Assembly (NCBI GenBank): GCA_030248135.1
Contig: JASANC010004505.1
Location: 22,602 to 86,601 of the forward strand
Direction of reading: 5' to 3'
From: Theristus sp. LFF4_11
Taxonomy: Eukaryota; Nematoda; Chromadorea; Monhysterida; Xyalidae
DNA: 64,000 bases
This document shows positions 23,571 to 35,258 of the stretch, piece after piece; position 1 is the first letter of the stretch; each line of letters opens with the position of its first letter. Position numbers and translations under genes: made by a program. Under the pieces are notes generated by a model. The model did no database searches, was not told the DNA's origin, and saw only the letters and a list, made by a program, of their open reading frames with translations.

Positions 23571-23720
23571 GTTTCTGTTTCCATTTCCGTTTCCATTTCC
23601 GACGTTTTCATTGCTGCACTTTTCTCTTTCGGTGAGTCTAGTGCTCAGAAATGATCAGATCTTTAGTCTTTCGATAAACAACGTGAGAAACGGAAACGGA
23701 AATGGAAACGAAAACGGAAG
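23571..23720. repeat. Inverted GAAACG/GAAATG hexamer hairpin
   Basis: GTTTCTGTTTCCATTTCCG is mirrored about 110 nt downstream by CGGAAATGGAAACGAAAACG. The stem of roughly 30 nt sits 53 bp before the ATG of the mucin-like gene. Confidence 0.7.
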
Positions 23721-23772
23721 TGGTAAATTTTTAGCGTCTCAAAACTTCATGCAGTTCTGAATTTTTAAAACG

Positions 23773-26162
23773 ATGTCTGTGAAAACGTTTGCAATAATCC
23801 TGATCACGATCCTACACTTGGTAGAGCATGGTGACGCTTGCTTCTATTTTCGCAGTGAGTTTGGAAATCCTTGTCTACAAATACATGCCTTAAATATTGA
23901 AAAACAATAAAACTGCAAAAACATTTTAATCTTCAATCATAAACTATGTATGAAACACTAATATTATCCATTCTTTGTTGTGTTGTTTTTTCATTCAAAG
24001 GCGTTGAGTGGTTGACAAAGATGCCCACCTACATGTACAGTGTCACAAACGACTATTGTCGGGCCAAATTCATGGCATACTGTAAGTTTCCACGGTTATG
24101 TGCAGGGCGAAATGAACAGCAATGAACATGTTCAGTTTTAGCCACGAGTTTGATTTTTTACACGTTTCAATAAAAACTTGAAAAATGATTAAAAACAAAG
24201 CAGATTTTGCATTTTTCAGCATGGAACACTTATGACACGCTGCGTACGCAAGTGACCGGGTCCAGTATCTGCACGCAGGTTGTGTTCATTGCTATGATTT
24301 TTTATTTCGGTTTCGAAACTCAATGCTAGGTAAAGAGTTTTACGCATGACGCGGGAATTCAAAATTGGCAAATTGATCCGAGTCCCCTAAAAATAGGACC
24401 ACGAGTCAATTCAGGCGATTTTGAATTGCCGCATAAAGATTGAAACTGGCTAGTTTCCTTCTACGTCTGCACATGCATTTTCCAGTCGCAGAATCTGAAA
24501 AAAATTGATAATACCTGTACTTTTGCCGCGACGACGCCAAGGCTCCATACTGCCGAACTAACCCTATGAAGTGTAGAACGCACGCCATGAGCTCTTGGCA
24601 GTTTCTCGTTTTTTACCGGCTGCTGTTTTCTGGTTTTCTCACTGATAACAATGTGGGATAACATCCAGTTTTCCGCGTCGACCAGTTCTCCTTCCCTCAG
24701 TTCTCCTAACGTTAATGTCCATGTTATCATGATCACCAAAGACGCACATTTCCCGAAATTTCTTTTCCAGAATAGCGACCTGTTCATCGGTCCGTACACG
24801 TGCGCGCGCAACTGTCGCCTGAAATGCTTGCTGCTCTTCGCCCAGTTGACCAGCATTCGATGTAACGAGCCGGTGGTGACCTCTGGCACTGGCAGTCGAC
24901 CGGAGGAAATAGAGTTCTCATGCCAGTGCACCTATTCGAACGGGTAAAGAAACGCGCAATTGACACGTTTAAAGAACGGGAAACAGTTGCGAATAGTTTT
25001 GTTTCTCAAAAAATGATTTGACTGACCACAAATTTCTGGAAAAATGTGGTTGCACCACTGCAAGGATTCTAGTCACAATACCAGCGGTCGATGTTGTAGG
25101 ATTCTTTTTCGCAGCATACCCTATGTGGTTGAGTGCAAAATCGATTCAGAACGGTTTCTTGGACGGCTGGCGAATATCTTTTATTTTGGTGCCGCGTCTC
25201 AATGCGCGCCATAGATGGGTGAGCAGTCTCATGCGCGACGCGGGAATTCAAAATTGGCAAACGGATCTGAGTCCCCTAAATAAATAAGGCCGGGTCACTT
25301 AGCTGTTCTGAATAGCCACATTAAGATTGAAACTAGCTTTCCTTTCCCGTCTACAACCGCACTTAAGTCAGCAGGTCTTAAAGAAAAGATAATAGCTAAA
25401 CACAAAATCCACATCCACTGCAGACAAGTGTGCAACTCCGATCCGGCCGTATGGTCGAGCGTCGAGTCAACGTACGAGAGCGAATGCGTGCACGCGGTTG
25501 CACCTTGGAGCGTCGCAGCAACGTCGTCGACTTCTCCCACTACACTTACCACAACACATTCCACCACAGCACATTCTACCACAACAACTGCATTGAGTAG
25601 CACAAGTTTGACGTCGAGTAGCACGAGTTCTCCTTCGAGTAGCACCTCCGGCACCAGTACGAGCTCGGCCGCTAGTCCCTCCAGCAGGTCAACAATCTCG
25701 ACGTCAAGTCCAAGCACCAGTTCAACAAGCGGGAGCAGCTCGACTTCCACTACCGGTTCCAGCACGTCCAGTCCAATGTCAACGCTAGGCTCCAGCACAT
25801 CAACTTCCAGCCCCGGTACCAGCGGTTCCACAACAAGTACCAGCATCAGCTCGAGTGTCAGTCCGTCCAGCACGAGTGTGACGAGTTCCATTACGAGCAC
25901 ATCGAATCCGAGCAGCAGTTCCACGACGAGCACAGCGGCCGACACCAGTAGTACCAGTACAATCTCCAGCACGTCCAACCCGAGTTCCGGCTCGAGTACA
26001 AGCTCGTCCAGTCCGAGTTCAAGTTCCAGTTCCAGCACATCCACTCCAAGTAGTACGAGCTCCAGCTCTAGTTCCGGCACCTTGAGCAGCAGCTCAACGA
26101 CGACGTCGACAACAACTGCAGGCACGAGCACAACAACAGTCAGTTCGACCACAACCATTTGA
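23773..26162 (+). CDS. Secreted protein: Cys-rich head plus Ser/Thr mucin-like tail
   Basis: Exons are 23773-23854, 24001-24081, 24220-24278, 24771-24943 and 25424-26162; phases 1,1,0,2 close and give 377 aa. Residues 1-22 are a signal peptide (KTFAIILITILHLVEHGDAC). The next about 130 residues carry around 11 Cys (ACFYF, DYCRAK, SICTQ, YTCARNCRLKCLL, IRCNEP, FSCQCTY, QVCNSD, ESECV). The last about 210 residues are almost only Ser, Thr, Pro, Gly and Ala, typical of a densely O-glycosylated extracellular stalk; there is no C-terminal hydrophobic anchor. The family of the head domain is not recognised. Exon 4 can also read through to a stop just after its donor, giving a form without the mucin tail. 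Introns 3 and 4 each contain a family D repeat. Confidence 0.78.
24330..24490 (+). mobile_element. Dispersed repeat family D, copy 2
   Basis: GACGCGGGAATTCAAAATTG, GATCCGAGTCCCCTAAAAAT and GATTGAAACTGGCTAGTTTC match the family. Lies in intron 3 of the mucin-like gene; the 5' part is missing. Confidence 0.7.
25168..25385 (+). mobile_element. Dispersed repeat family D, copy 3
   Basis: Full-length match including AATATCTTTTATTTTGGTG, CGTCTCAATGCGCGCC and GCGACGCGGGAATTCAAAAT. Lies in intron 4 of the mucin-like gene, ending about 40 bp before exon 5. Confidence 0.75.
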
Positions 26163-26824
26163 ATCAGGCAACGTTCAACTATGAGACAAAAAACGACCAA
26201 CCGAGGTGCGAATTGAAGTCGGTTGGGGGTGTGGAAGAAGTGCAGAGTATCAACATCCTCATGAACATTTTTTAAACAAACAGAACTTACGGTGGATGAA
26301 GAGCAGAAACAAAACACTGAGAAAGGTTTATTCTTTAAAAAAATTCTAGGAACTGCACAAGAATTGCCCACGGGGAGTGGGGGCTGCTCTTTGCTCAACA
26401 TGACTCGACTCGCAGTGCCGCCAAGCATTTTCCGGTTTTTCGATTTAGACACACACACACACACACACACGTACACCAACCGACGCCCCCTTCTCACTCA
26501 AAACAAAAAAAACTAAAATGGAAGCCAAACAAAATGTCAAACCAGGTCTGGCTTGCATTTAGACGTGCGGTGTTCTGACTTTTTTTGTTTTGAGAGTCAC
26601 GTGTCCTGTATGCCAGCTAGCATACCGGGGGTAAGTCGTTTGGTCGTTTTTTCCACCGTAACCGCGAGCAACTGATGACGTTGTGGTGCGATACAAGGCT
26701 GGCGGATACGCACAATCTACTTGCTGCTGGTTCTTTATGTTGTGGTTTGCTAACACTTGTTTCAAAAATTTTTAAAAACTTTTAATCCAGAAAGTTTCTG
26801 CTTCCAGCTATATCATGCAATTTC
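26163..26824. other. Intergenic with (CA)n run
   Basis: A short (CA)n tract lies at about 26450-26470. No coding exon found. Confidence 0.5.
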
Positions 26825-27570
26825 TACAGGGTGTTTCAGAAGTAGTGGGTAGGTGTTTGACGCGTTATTTCTCCAGCTGTGTTGAACCATATTCAATGAT
26901 CTTTTAGACAGTTGTTCAGGAAAGTTCAACTTAGATTTGTCCAAATTTTCAGAGAAATTCATTTTCCTACACACGAATGACAGAGCAAAACACACAGAAA
27001 CATTGATTTCAGCACGCAACTGGGGGTTCTTGTTTGGCACCGGCGCGAAACATTAGCTTGTATGCCGCTGAGTCGTTGCATGCATGAATGCGAAATGTTT
27101 TTTTAGTCCAATTGATTTGTTTTTAATTTTTTTCATCTTTACCGGCTTTTGGGACGGGCTAGACCAGCGTACATGCGCGAGAAGGTGGTTTTGGCCGTGA
27201 CGGATAGGTGCAAGCAATGCATTAAGGCTCATGGTGGATACCTTGAGAAATTTGATTGAGTTGACTGTTGTCGTTGTTGATTTCGCTGTTATCGCCACAC
27301 ACATTTTTAAGTGTTACTTTGAATGTTTCGATTGAGTGTTGTTCTTTGTTGTTCGGTGATCGCCTGATCTGGTATTTTCTGGTTCATTTTTGAATTTTTT
27401 TGTGTTTTGCTCTGTCATTCGTGTGCAGGTAAATATATTTCTCTGAAATTTGGCACAAATCTAAGTTGAACTTTCCCAAACAACTATCTAAAATTTCATT
27501 GAATATGGTATAACACAACTCGAGAAATAACGCGTCAAACACCTACCCACTACGTCTGAAACACCCTGTA
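26825..27570. mobile_element. TIR element with about 175-bp inverted arms (family H)
   Basis: The arm starting TACAGGGTGTTTCAGA and continuing with GTAGTGGGTAGGTGTTTGAC is repeated inverted at 27400-27570 with scattered differences. TA flanks both ends. The 390-bp centre has no transposase frame. This fits a non-autonomous DNA transposon with a TA target, or a foldback remnant. Confidence 0.85.
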
Positions 27571-28479
27571 CATTCATACAACACGATAAAAACGCAATCA
27601 ATGGTTCAAAAAATATATGTTCCTTTGACATTATCATGTTATGCCATCATTAAACCTAACTAAAAGTCCCCGGCAATTTGTTAGATGAACAAAAAACTTT
27701 GTATGATTAAAATATGTTTTCAAAATTGTTTTTCTGCAACTTTCTGTTTGCCGTTGCCAATAAATCGTTCTTTTTTTCTGAATAACACGCTCACGACGTC
27801 AGTCGCTATCATGCACGTTGCACAATCATTGTACGACTTTATAAAATTGAGTAAACATTCATAACAATTTCTTGCGCAAACATTGTCACGAAACGTCGAG
27901 GACCTGCTGCATTGGTTATCTGAAAATATCACGCACATATACAAACGGGAGAGCGCATTCTTTGGGGTGAATTAAGAATAAACAGTGTAGCTAGCAAAAC
28001 TATTACAGCATGATTCATTAAACAATTCCCGAAAAACATCGCATTCGTTTTTCTCGAATTGTGGTGATACAAAAACCGAATTCTGACAAACACACGCACT
28101 TTCGATTTATTGTATAATTGCTCGTGTGTGTGTGTTTGTGCAGTGTTATGACGGAAAGCAAAAGCATAATGAATGTGAAATTTTTCATATCAAGACAGAT
28201 CAACTAAAAAACAGCGCTAGCGAGTTGTGACAGCCTCCAAACGGACAGGAAGACAGCATCCTTTCCAGCAGAGTATGATCAAAAAGTAAAAACAGTCAAG
28301 CATGTGATTCTCATGCCTCATTTGCATGCATGTTGTCAACATTATAACGATTCTAACAAATAAGAAAAACCAGATAATCATGAAGAAGCACGCTTATCAC
28401 TCAATATTTACCGTGAGAAAAAGCTAACCAAACCACAGAGTACATGTGGTGCGCCGGCCACAAATACCAATAATATAGC
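27571..28479. other. Intergenic, no gene seen
   Basis: AT-rich sequence. It probably contains the promoter and possibly an unrecognised 5' exon of the LDLa gene, whose first exon could begin after TAATATAG at 28479. Confidence 0.4.
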
Positions 28480-31400
28480 ATGCCCGTCTTCGACTGCGGC
28501 GTTCTTCCCATCCAACCAATCGATCATCAGTTCATTCAACACCAATTCCACTTATTCCACTTCACCCTGTTCCTAGTCGCCACAAACACAGTCTCACGCA
28601 CCAATGCCACCCCGAACAACAGCGGTTTCCGTCTACTGGTGCATCAGTCGCGTCACCATCACCATCGCGTGCAACGCGACCTGCCGTGGCCACGAACGTC
28701 CGGTCGTGACGGCTACAACTACGCGACCGACTATCCAAGTGTGCTCGCTTTTATAAAGCCGGCGGCGGCGTGGCATTACACAACGTTGAGCGCAACGACG
28801 GCCACGATCACATCGTTCGCAACGACCAGCACACCGACGTGGACAACGACGACGACATCGACGAACGCCAAGCGACCGCAGCCGAGGTCGCTCGGCCGTA
28901 ACAACGGCGGACAAGCGAATGGAAGCAACAACAACAACAACAACAACAACAACACGAACTACTACAACAACTACAGCTACGACGGCGACTATTACTACTA
29001 CTATTACGAGGAGCAACAGCAACGCCCGCCCAATAATCGTCGGCCGCCACAACGACCGTCGAATGCGAATCGTCACCGTAATAACAACAATCGTGCACGC
29101 GTGAACCGCATTCGAAATCATCGACCGCACTCAACATTGAAGGCGTCCACATTTCTGCCGATCACCACCACGACCACAACCACCACCACACCGACAACAA
29201 CCACCACCACATCAACCACCAGAACACCGTCGACCGAACAACGAAGCGCAAAGGGCAAGAACGTCCGTGCGATCGCGCCATTCTCTACATCGACTTACAG
29301 CCCGCCGAGCGCGCGAGGCCGCCGCCCGCCGACCGTGATGCGCTGGGTGCCGCCGTCGTTCTCGGACGCCGCTGCGGCCGAATTCTGCCGCCGACTCCAG
29401 TTGATGGCGTGCCGCAATTTGCGCGCCTGCATCTCGCATCACGCGCACTGCGACGGCACCGTCGACTGTCCGGACACGTCGGACGAAACGGACGAATGCG
29501 CCCGGCAACCGTCGCCGCCGCCCGCACGACCCGTTCCGTCGCAGTTGAGCCCGTTTCGTCATCATCGTCACCACCACAATCCAAGTCAACATCGGTATGA
29601 GTGATGATTCATGAAATTATAGTGTGGTGAAACTTTTGCTTCACCACCAGTCGCTACCAGTTCTAACTGTACCTCTTGACTTACACCCTGAGAATGGCAT
29701 TATCTTTTCTATATTGAACGTGTCGCACTAGGCATTATCACGCACAGATATGACAAATGTTTCATGGCTGCGCGACAATTTGAAATCATCAAAATTGAAC
29801 ATTCTCTGGCGGCAGATTTGCGCAAGAAAATGAAAAACAAACCTAATCAGAACAGTTATTTAGCAACAAAATTCATATTCGAACTGAGTTCGGGTGTGAA
29901 GCAGCACAAACGATTTTCAGCTGAGCGGCTTTTCCACACGAAAAGATAATACTGGATAATACCAAAGTACAGGACAAGAAATTTCTGTTGTCGGTGTGTG
30001 GGTGGAGTATGTTGTGGCACCACGGAGCAATTCGCTCAAAGACAAAGCTTCCACCCAGCAAAGAGACAGCCGTTTTCCGATAGAGACCAGTACGCACCAA
30101 ACGATTTTTTCTTAGTGAATTTATTTTTTATTTTATTTTACATCTGTTTATTTCACAAACGTGAACTATCCGAATCGCAGGTTTCAACGTCCACCACCAG
30201 CAGTGCAACATCAACGGAGGCCGGCGACACCCGTGCATTTCTCGCCGCAGGCGCGATCCATTCCATCCGCATTCTGTGAGTTGGAAAACGTGACGAATTC
30301 TCTCAACCGGACGAGAAAGCTCGCTGAAAACTTCCGTTGTTCTGTATAATCCTTTGTGCATGGTATGATTTTATAAATTTGTGTCCCTGTACCTGAAGCG
30401 CGCTCCAATCTAAAGGTGCATTCATGAAACCGTATTTAGTGACCGCGTAGCCATGTTTTAACACAGCTACGCGTCATTGAATACTGTTTCATGAATGCCG
30501 CTTAACGTGACTTCAACATAATCAAACGGATCTCCGATTTATCTCCGCTGTCCGAGGAGTTTTCCGCAGTCCACAAAGCTAGCTAAAATCGTTGCGACAT
30601 GAAACACATACTTCAAACATACGACATACAATAGAATAAAGCACTTTATGCCACGAACACGATGAAATAAACGGCACAAAACAAATGATCCCTGTGTCAC
30701 CCTCGTGGCCTGGTGGTACTGCGTTAGACTACAGTCTGTGCGCTCGGGGGATCGAGCCCCGCCGAGGGGTGTATAGGCACTTAATGACAGAGAAAATTCG
30801 ATGGGCGCCCTACTCAATGGCGTTCTCTACGCTTCTCTGGGTTAGCCCTGGCTAAAAACATCGCCTAAAAATCACAACAACAAAAAAACAACAACAATGA
30901 TCCGCCCAATACAAACCGCGCACAATTTCCAGCGTCCTCCGTCATACCGTCGTGCGGTTTCGGTCAGCTTCTGTGCGGCGACCTCCGTCAGTGCATTCGA
31001 ACGCAGCAGCGATGCAACGGCGCGGTCGACTGCGGCGACGCCAGTGACGAACGCTCTTGTCCGCTGCCAACGAACCACGATAACAATAATCATAATCAGT
31101 TTGTGACGAATGTCGCGATTAGTAATAACGCGAACAATCACCGATACCATGCAGCGGTGTTGCCGTCGCGTCACGATCACTACCGCTATCAGTCACCCTC
31201 AACAATCACCACCACCACCAGCAGCACGACAGCGCCGTACCGCTGGCACCAAGTGACGCTGCTTCGGGTGTGTGTGTAGTTATAGATAGACTTAAATTAT
31301 TGACAATCACCTGATTGGTCGGTGATCGCGTGATGCACGCTTTCGGTGCAGGGCAGACTCCGCCGCCACAGGAATGCTTGCGCAGACAGCATGCATCACG

Positions 31401-33671
31401 TGATCATCAACCAATTAGCTGACGGCCTTTTATTTCAGAGTTAAACGACGGCAGAGTTTTTTTTGAGTCTACCATTTCCGGCTTTATTGACAGCATATTG
31501 TAAACACGTTAATCAAAAAATTGTCAACCAAAACAAATCAGTCACCACTCTGTTTATCAATGTGAATTGTTTAATTTCGGCATCTACCTTGTGGAAAACT
31601 AAATTCCATTCCAATGAACAATTCGTTGAACATCTACAGTGGTCACCATCTACTTTCCACGTCGATGAGCTCGACTCGTCGCCAACGCGATATTCGGCCA
31701 GCCACTATGCACGACCAAAGACGCCCGCCGACCAAGCCGTATACGCTCATTCAACAATACCACCACAGACTCGACAAACGAACCCTTGGGGATACGAGAG
31801 CACACCGCACTTGTACCAGCCGCCACTGACCGCGACTACCGTAGCCAGCTACAGTAACCCGCAGCAGCGTACACCTACCGTAAGCCATTCCCTGTACAAC
31901 GCGCACAACGATTGGCCTGCGAGCTCACCGCCACCATCGTCGTCGTCGTCGTCGATTCGTCGGCGACCGCCGCGGCCGCATTCTGGCTACAATAATAATG
32001 ACGATAATAATGGCAATGCTCGCCAAAACTCACGTCATCCGACGCCGCCACGACGACCCATTTCGTATCGCTCACGAATTGTCGGCAACAAGTACGCCGC
32101 CACGTATCAGCGGGTTCCAATCGGTCAGTTTCTATCGCTTTGGTTCGTTGGTGGAAGTTCTCGAAAGAAGAAAGTAATTAATTGAAGACAACTTTTGGAT
32201 ATTTGGTTCGATAGACAAGTCTATGTTTGAAAAAATCCTGGTCTAAAGTCAGTGCACTCTGGTTGACTGGCGCAACATTATCGGTGTTAGAATGGAGCGC
32301 ACTGGCAAAAATAAGCCGAGTAAACGTGGCAGCTTTTTTTCAGGGTGCAAGGAGCGCGCGAAATTTGAATAAAAGAAAAAAGACGTTCAGAAAACCAATT
32401 GTGTGTGTCACATTTGACGTGTGTTTTTGAACTTCATTGAAGCTTCGTGCTACACAGTTCACTCTTTCTCCTTTGCGCACACGACTGGGAATAATGGATC
32501 TTGGCATTCCTAAAAAGACCAACTCCTACACTGAGAACTAATCCCGCCTTTATGGCAAATACAAGAACTGCCTTATATGAATTCGGCCATACTGTAGGAC
32601 CGAAAGGACCATACCGTAGACCAGTAGGACCAGACTGCGCGAAAAACAGTTTGAGTGCTGTACCGTACCGTAACAGCGCGTAATAGGACCGTACCGAATT
32701 TCTCAGACGATGCACTGGCGCCAGCGACGCAACCGGACAGTTTCCGTGCACCCCCAAAGAAAACCGTTCAACGGCGGTTCGTGCGAAAGAACGGCCGTGG
32801 CCCGCTGGTGGCAGCGGACTGTCCAGGTAGAACACATGCAGGCGGACTTGGAAAAAATCGATTTTAAAGTCGAATTTCAACGAGCAAAGTATTTTCAGTT
32901 TTTGCTGCTTTCTCGGGATTCTTTTTTTGGTCGTTTTTGTGAAGATCTTCACTCTTGATAGACAAACGACGTGTTGTGGTTGTGGGGTACCGGTGCGTGC
33001 GTGCCAGAGGTGCCGCATGATGCACATGCAGCCGCCAAATGAGAGTTGAGCGCGTGCGCACCGCTGGTGGCGACAAGGGCGGGGTGCCCCACATCGTCGC
33101 AGCGGGGGGGGGGGCGCCGACGAAAATACGGCAGCACCGTACCTATCTCTCCTGCCAACATTGCCTACCATGTATCCTACACCTACTCTGCCCTATAGGT
33201 CGCCTATTCGCGTGCGCGAACGGCATCGAGTGCCTCCAGCGCGCGTTCGTCTGCGACGGCACCGACCACTGCAACGACGCGTCCGATGAGCGAGGCGCGC
33301 ATTGTACGGCTGATACACCGCTGAGTCGATTCCGAAATAACAACAATTCGACAGAGCACACTTCCAGCACGTCATCATCATCAACGACGACGACGACGAC
33401 GACGACGACGACACGATCGAGCACCAGTGGCAGCAGCAGTAGGTCGGTGGAAGTCGACGACTACGACGATTACTACCATTACGAGTTTGCTGTTGAGCTC
33501 GACATTCCATCATCATCAGAGACAGTTGATGAACCGGAGGACTACGACCACTCTGGAAAAACAACGTTTCCGGCGTTTTCGTCGACGGCTGTGCGACCGT
33601 CGCAGCTGTTCGTGCGACGGCACCGCGCGCTGCTCGCCGCCAGGAAGAGGTCGCGGAGGACTAGAACGTGA
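28480..33671 (+). CDS. LDL-receptor class A repeat protein with long disordered spacers
   Basis: Exons are 28480-29594, 30181-30275, 30933-31252, 31640-32123 and 33199-33671; phases 2,1,0,1 close to give 828 aa. Three LDLa modules are visible: about residues 295-340 (HCDGTVDCPDTSDETDEC), about 405-450 (RCNGAVDCGDASDERSC) and about 670-705 (VCDGTDHCNDASDERGAHC). Each keeps the acidic CDGxxDCxDxSDE calcium cage, although the third lacks a visible first Cys. Between them lie runs of Asn, Tyr, Thr, Arg and Ser, for example a poly-Asn and Tyr-rich YYNNYSYDGDYYYYYY block. A weak hydrophobic stretch at residues 26-40 could be a signal anchor, and an upstream exon is possible. LDLa modules bind ligands extracellularly, so a secreted or matrix role is likely. 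The protein ends with basic RKRSRRTRT. Confidence 0.75.
30411..30505. mobile_element. Foldback element family E, copy 2
   Basis: TAAAGGTGCATTCATGAAAC and GTTTCATGAATGCCGCTTAA form a near-complete hairpin. Lies in intron 2 of the LDLa gene. Confidence 0.85.
30695..30897 (+). mobile_element. SINE-1 copy 4
   Basis: A good full-length copy: GTCACCCTCGTGGCCTGGTG head, box B GGGATCGAGCCCCG, body ACTTAATGACAGAG and CGATGGGCGCCCTACTCAAT, tail (CAA)n. It ends about 35 bp before LDLa exon 3. Confidence 0.92.
31306..31424. mobile_element. Foldback element family F, copy 2
   Basis: CCTGATTGGTCGGTGATC and GATCATCAACCAATTAGCTG are inverted, with TGCACGCTTTCGGTGCA-type loops. Lies in LDLa intron 3. Confidence 0.75.
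32308..32597 (-). mobile_element. MITE family B copy 4
   Basis: Reverse copy: AGCCGAGTAAACGTGGCAGC, TTTTTCAGGGTGCAAGG and, at the far end, ATTCGGCCATACTGTAGG. Lies in LDLa intron 4. Confidence 0.8.
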
Positions 33672-35258
33672 TCGAACACGTCTTCAAATGTGCACCAGTT
33701 TTGCTTCCAGTTTTTGCTGTGTGACGCAGCGCCGTGATTGGCTGTATAACATTAGTGCGACCAATCAGAAATCGCGCATTGTATACGAACATGGTTGTGC
33801 AATTCAAAGAGCAGCAAAAAGTGCCGCGCGATTGAAGCTGTTCGTGACACAAAATGCAGTAAAATTCTTGATTTTGCGAATCGTAAATCCTCCTATCCGT
33901 TGAAACAGATGTTCAGTTCAATTGGTTGAAAGACAGATGACGACGAAAACGGTCATATGGTTCTCTTTCGGCTTTCGGGTTCCGACTTTCAAAACACAAA
34001 AAAGTCCGCCACCACGCACGTTTTCATTCCATTTTATTTTTAGCTGCATATCATGGCCATTGGCCAAAATGATTATTCCCCAGCGAAACACACAACAAAC
34101 CGGATAATAAATAAATGAAAATAAGGGACACGTCTGAAACGTTAGATTCTGAATGATCATGTTTTTTTCAGATTGTCAAAAAGATGAAACTGTTTTCTCG
34201 AAAATCTTCAAGTCCTTTTGAAACAATAGTTGTTTTTAGTAAAAAGAGCAAAATCCGTATGCCGTATTTACGACGACATGTCACAACAATGCGAGATTTT
34301 AGAAAACACAAAAATTTCTAGAAAAAAGCCTAACAATGAAGAGAACAAAAAATGATCAACGCGTGAGATACATTATGCAATTTTGTAAACCATCCAGCAC
34401 CAGAAAAAAGTCAACATATGCAATAATCAAATAACCAAAAACATTCATTGAAAGTGACACAGGTACGAGTTGGAATTTTCCAATCAAAATAAACAAAATT
34501 GGGCACACGTGTGCATGATTATGATCAAATATTGTTTCAGCCAAAAAGGCAAGAGTTTTTTGATTGAGACCGAGTTAAAACAAAAAAATAGGAATACAAT
34601 TATAGGGAAGGCAAGTTGATCGCATGATATCACGAAGCACCAATAAATAACATCGCTAAACACCGTTTTTTTGGGATGAGCCAACTTGGTTATTACCTTT
34701 CGTTTTGTTCTGCGAATCAATTGCACGCGTGAAAAGTGATCTTAAGCGACATTCATGAAGACGCATTTAGAGACGCACTGCGCAGGGACAACTCAAAAAT
34801 TGCTCAATGAAACCATCGTTCCTTTCGTCAATTGGAATCAAGGTCCCGCGTCAGGCGTTAAAACTGATTCTCCACCTAACTGAGTCGCAGAACCGAAAAA
34901 AATCAATTCGCAACCAGCCAATCAGCGCATTGCAACTATTTAACAAGCCTACATCGAGTGAGCACCTAGAAATTCATGAACCGAGCGAATAACAAAAAAA
35001 ACGAGCGACAATGGAAGACAAGGCACAAACAAAAAAAACATAAAAAAACACACAACAGCACCAACACGCAGTCCGCACACCAAAACTGCCAATAACAGAG
35101 TGTAGCAAAAAGAATAACGGACAGAAACGTACCTATCTATCATTACACGAACAATGTCTATCATATCCGCCAAAAAAACCACCAATAAAAACCACAACAA
35201 CCATCAAAACAACACGATAATCGATATCGCACACGCCATTCTTCGCTGTCAGCTCCGC
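33672..35258. other. Intergenic between convergent genes
   Basis: Between the LDLa stop and the stop of the minus-strand PH-PTB gene. AT-rich; it holds only a half foldback element near 34742 and no coding exon. Confidence 0.5.
34742..34776 (+). mobile_element. Foldback family E, half copy
   Basis: CTTAAGCGACATTCATGAAG matches one arm of the family; the other arm is absent. Confidence 0.55.

Noticed and set aside
25295..26497. 400-codon minus-strand open frame rich in Val and Leu
   Set aside because: It is the antisense of the Ser/Thr-rich mucin exon; low-complexity codons on the plus strand leave the other strand free of stops.
28633..29592. Several minus-strand frames opposite the LDLa gene
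   Set aside because: They mirror Asn/Thr/Arg repeats of the plus-strand exon, which has the LDLa signature and in-phase splice sites.
30703..30775. Functional tRNA gene at the SINE-1 head
   Set aside because: Repeated at least nine times with the same 3' body and (CAA)n tail, and the anticodon stem-loop is degenerate.
32434..33171. 245-codon minus-strand frame
   Set aside because: It crosses a family B MITE and an intron, with no domain and no splice context.
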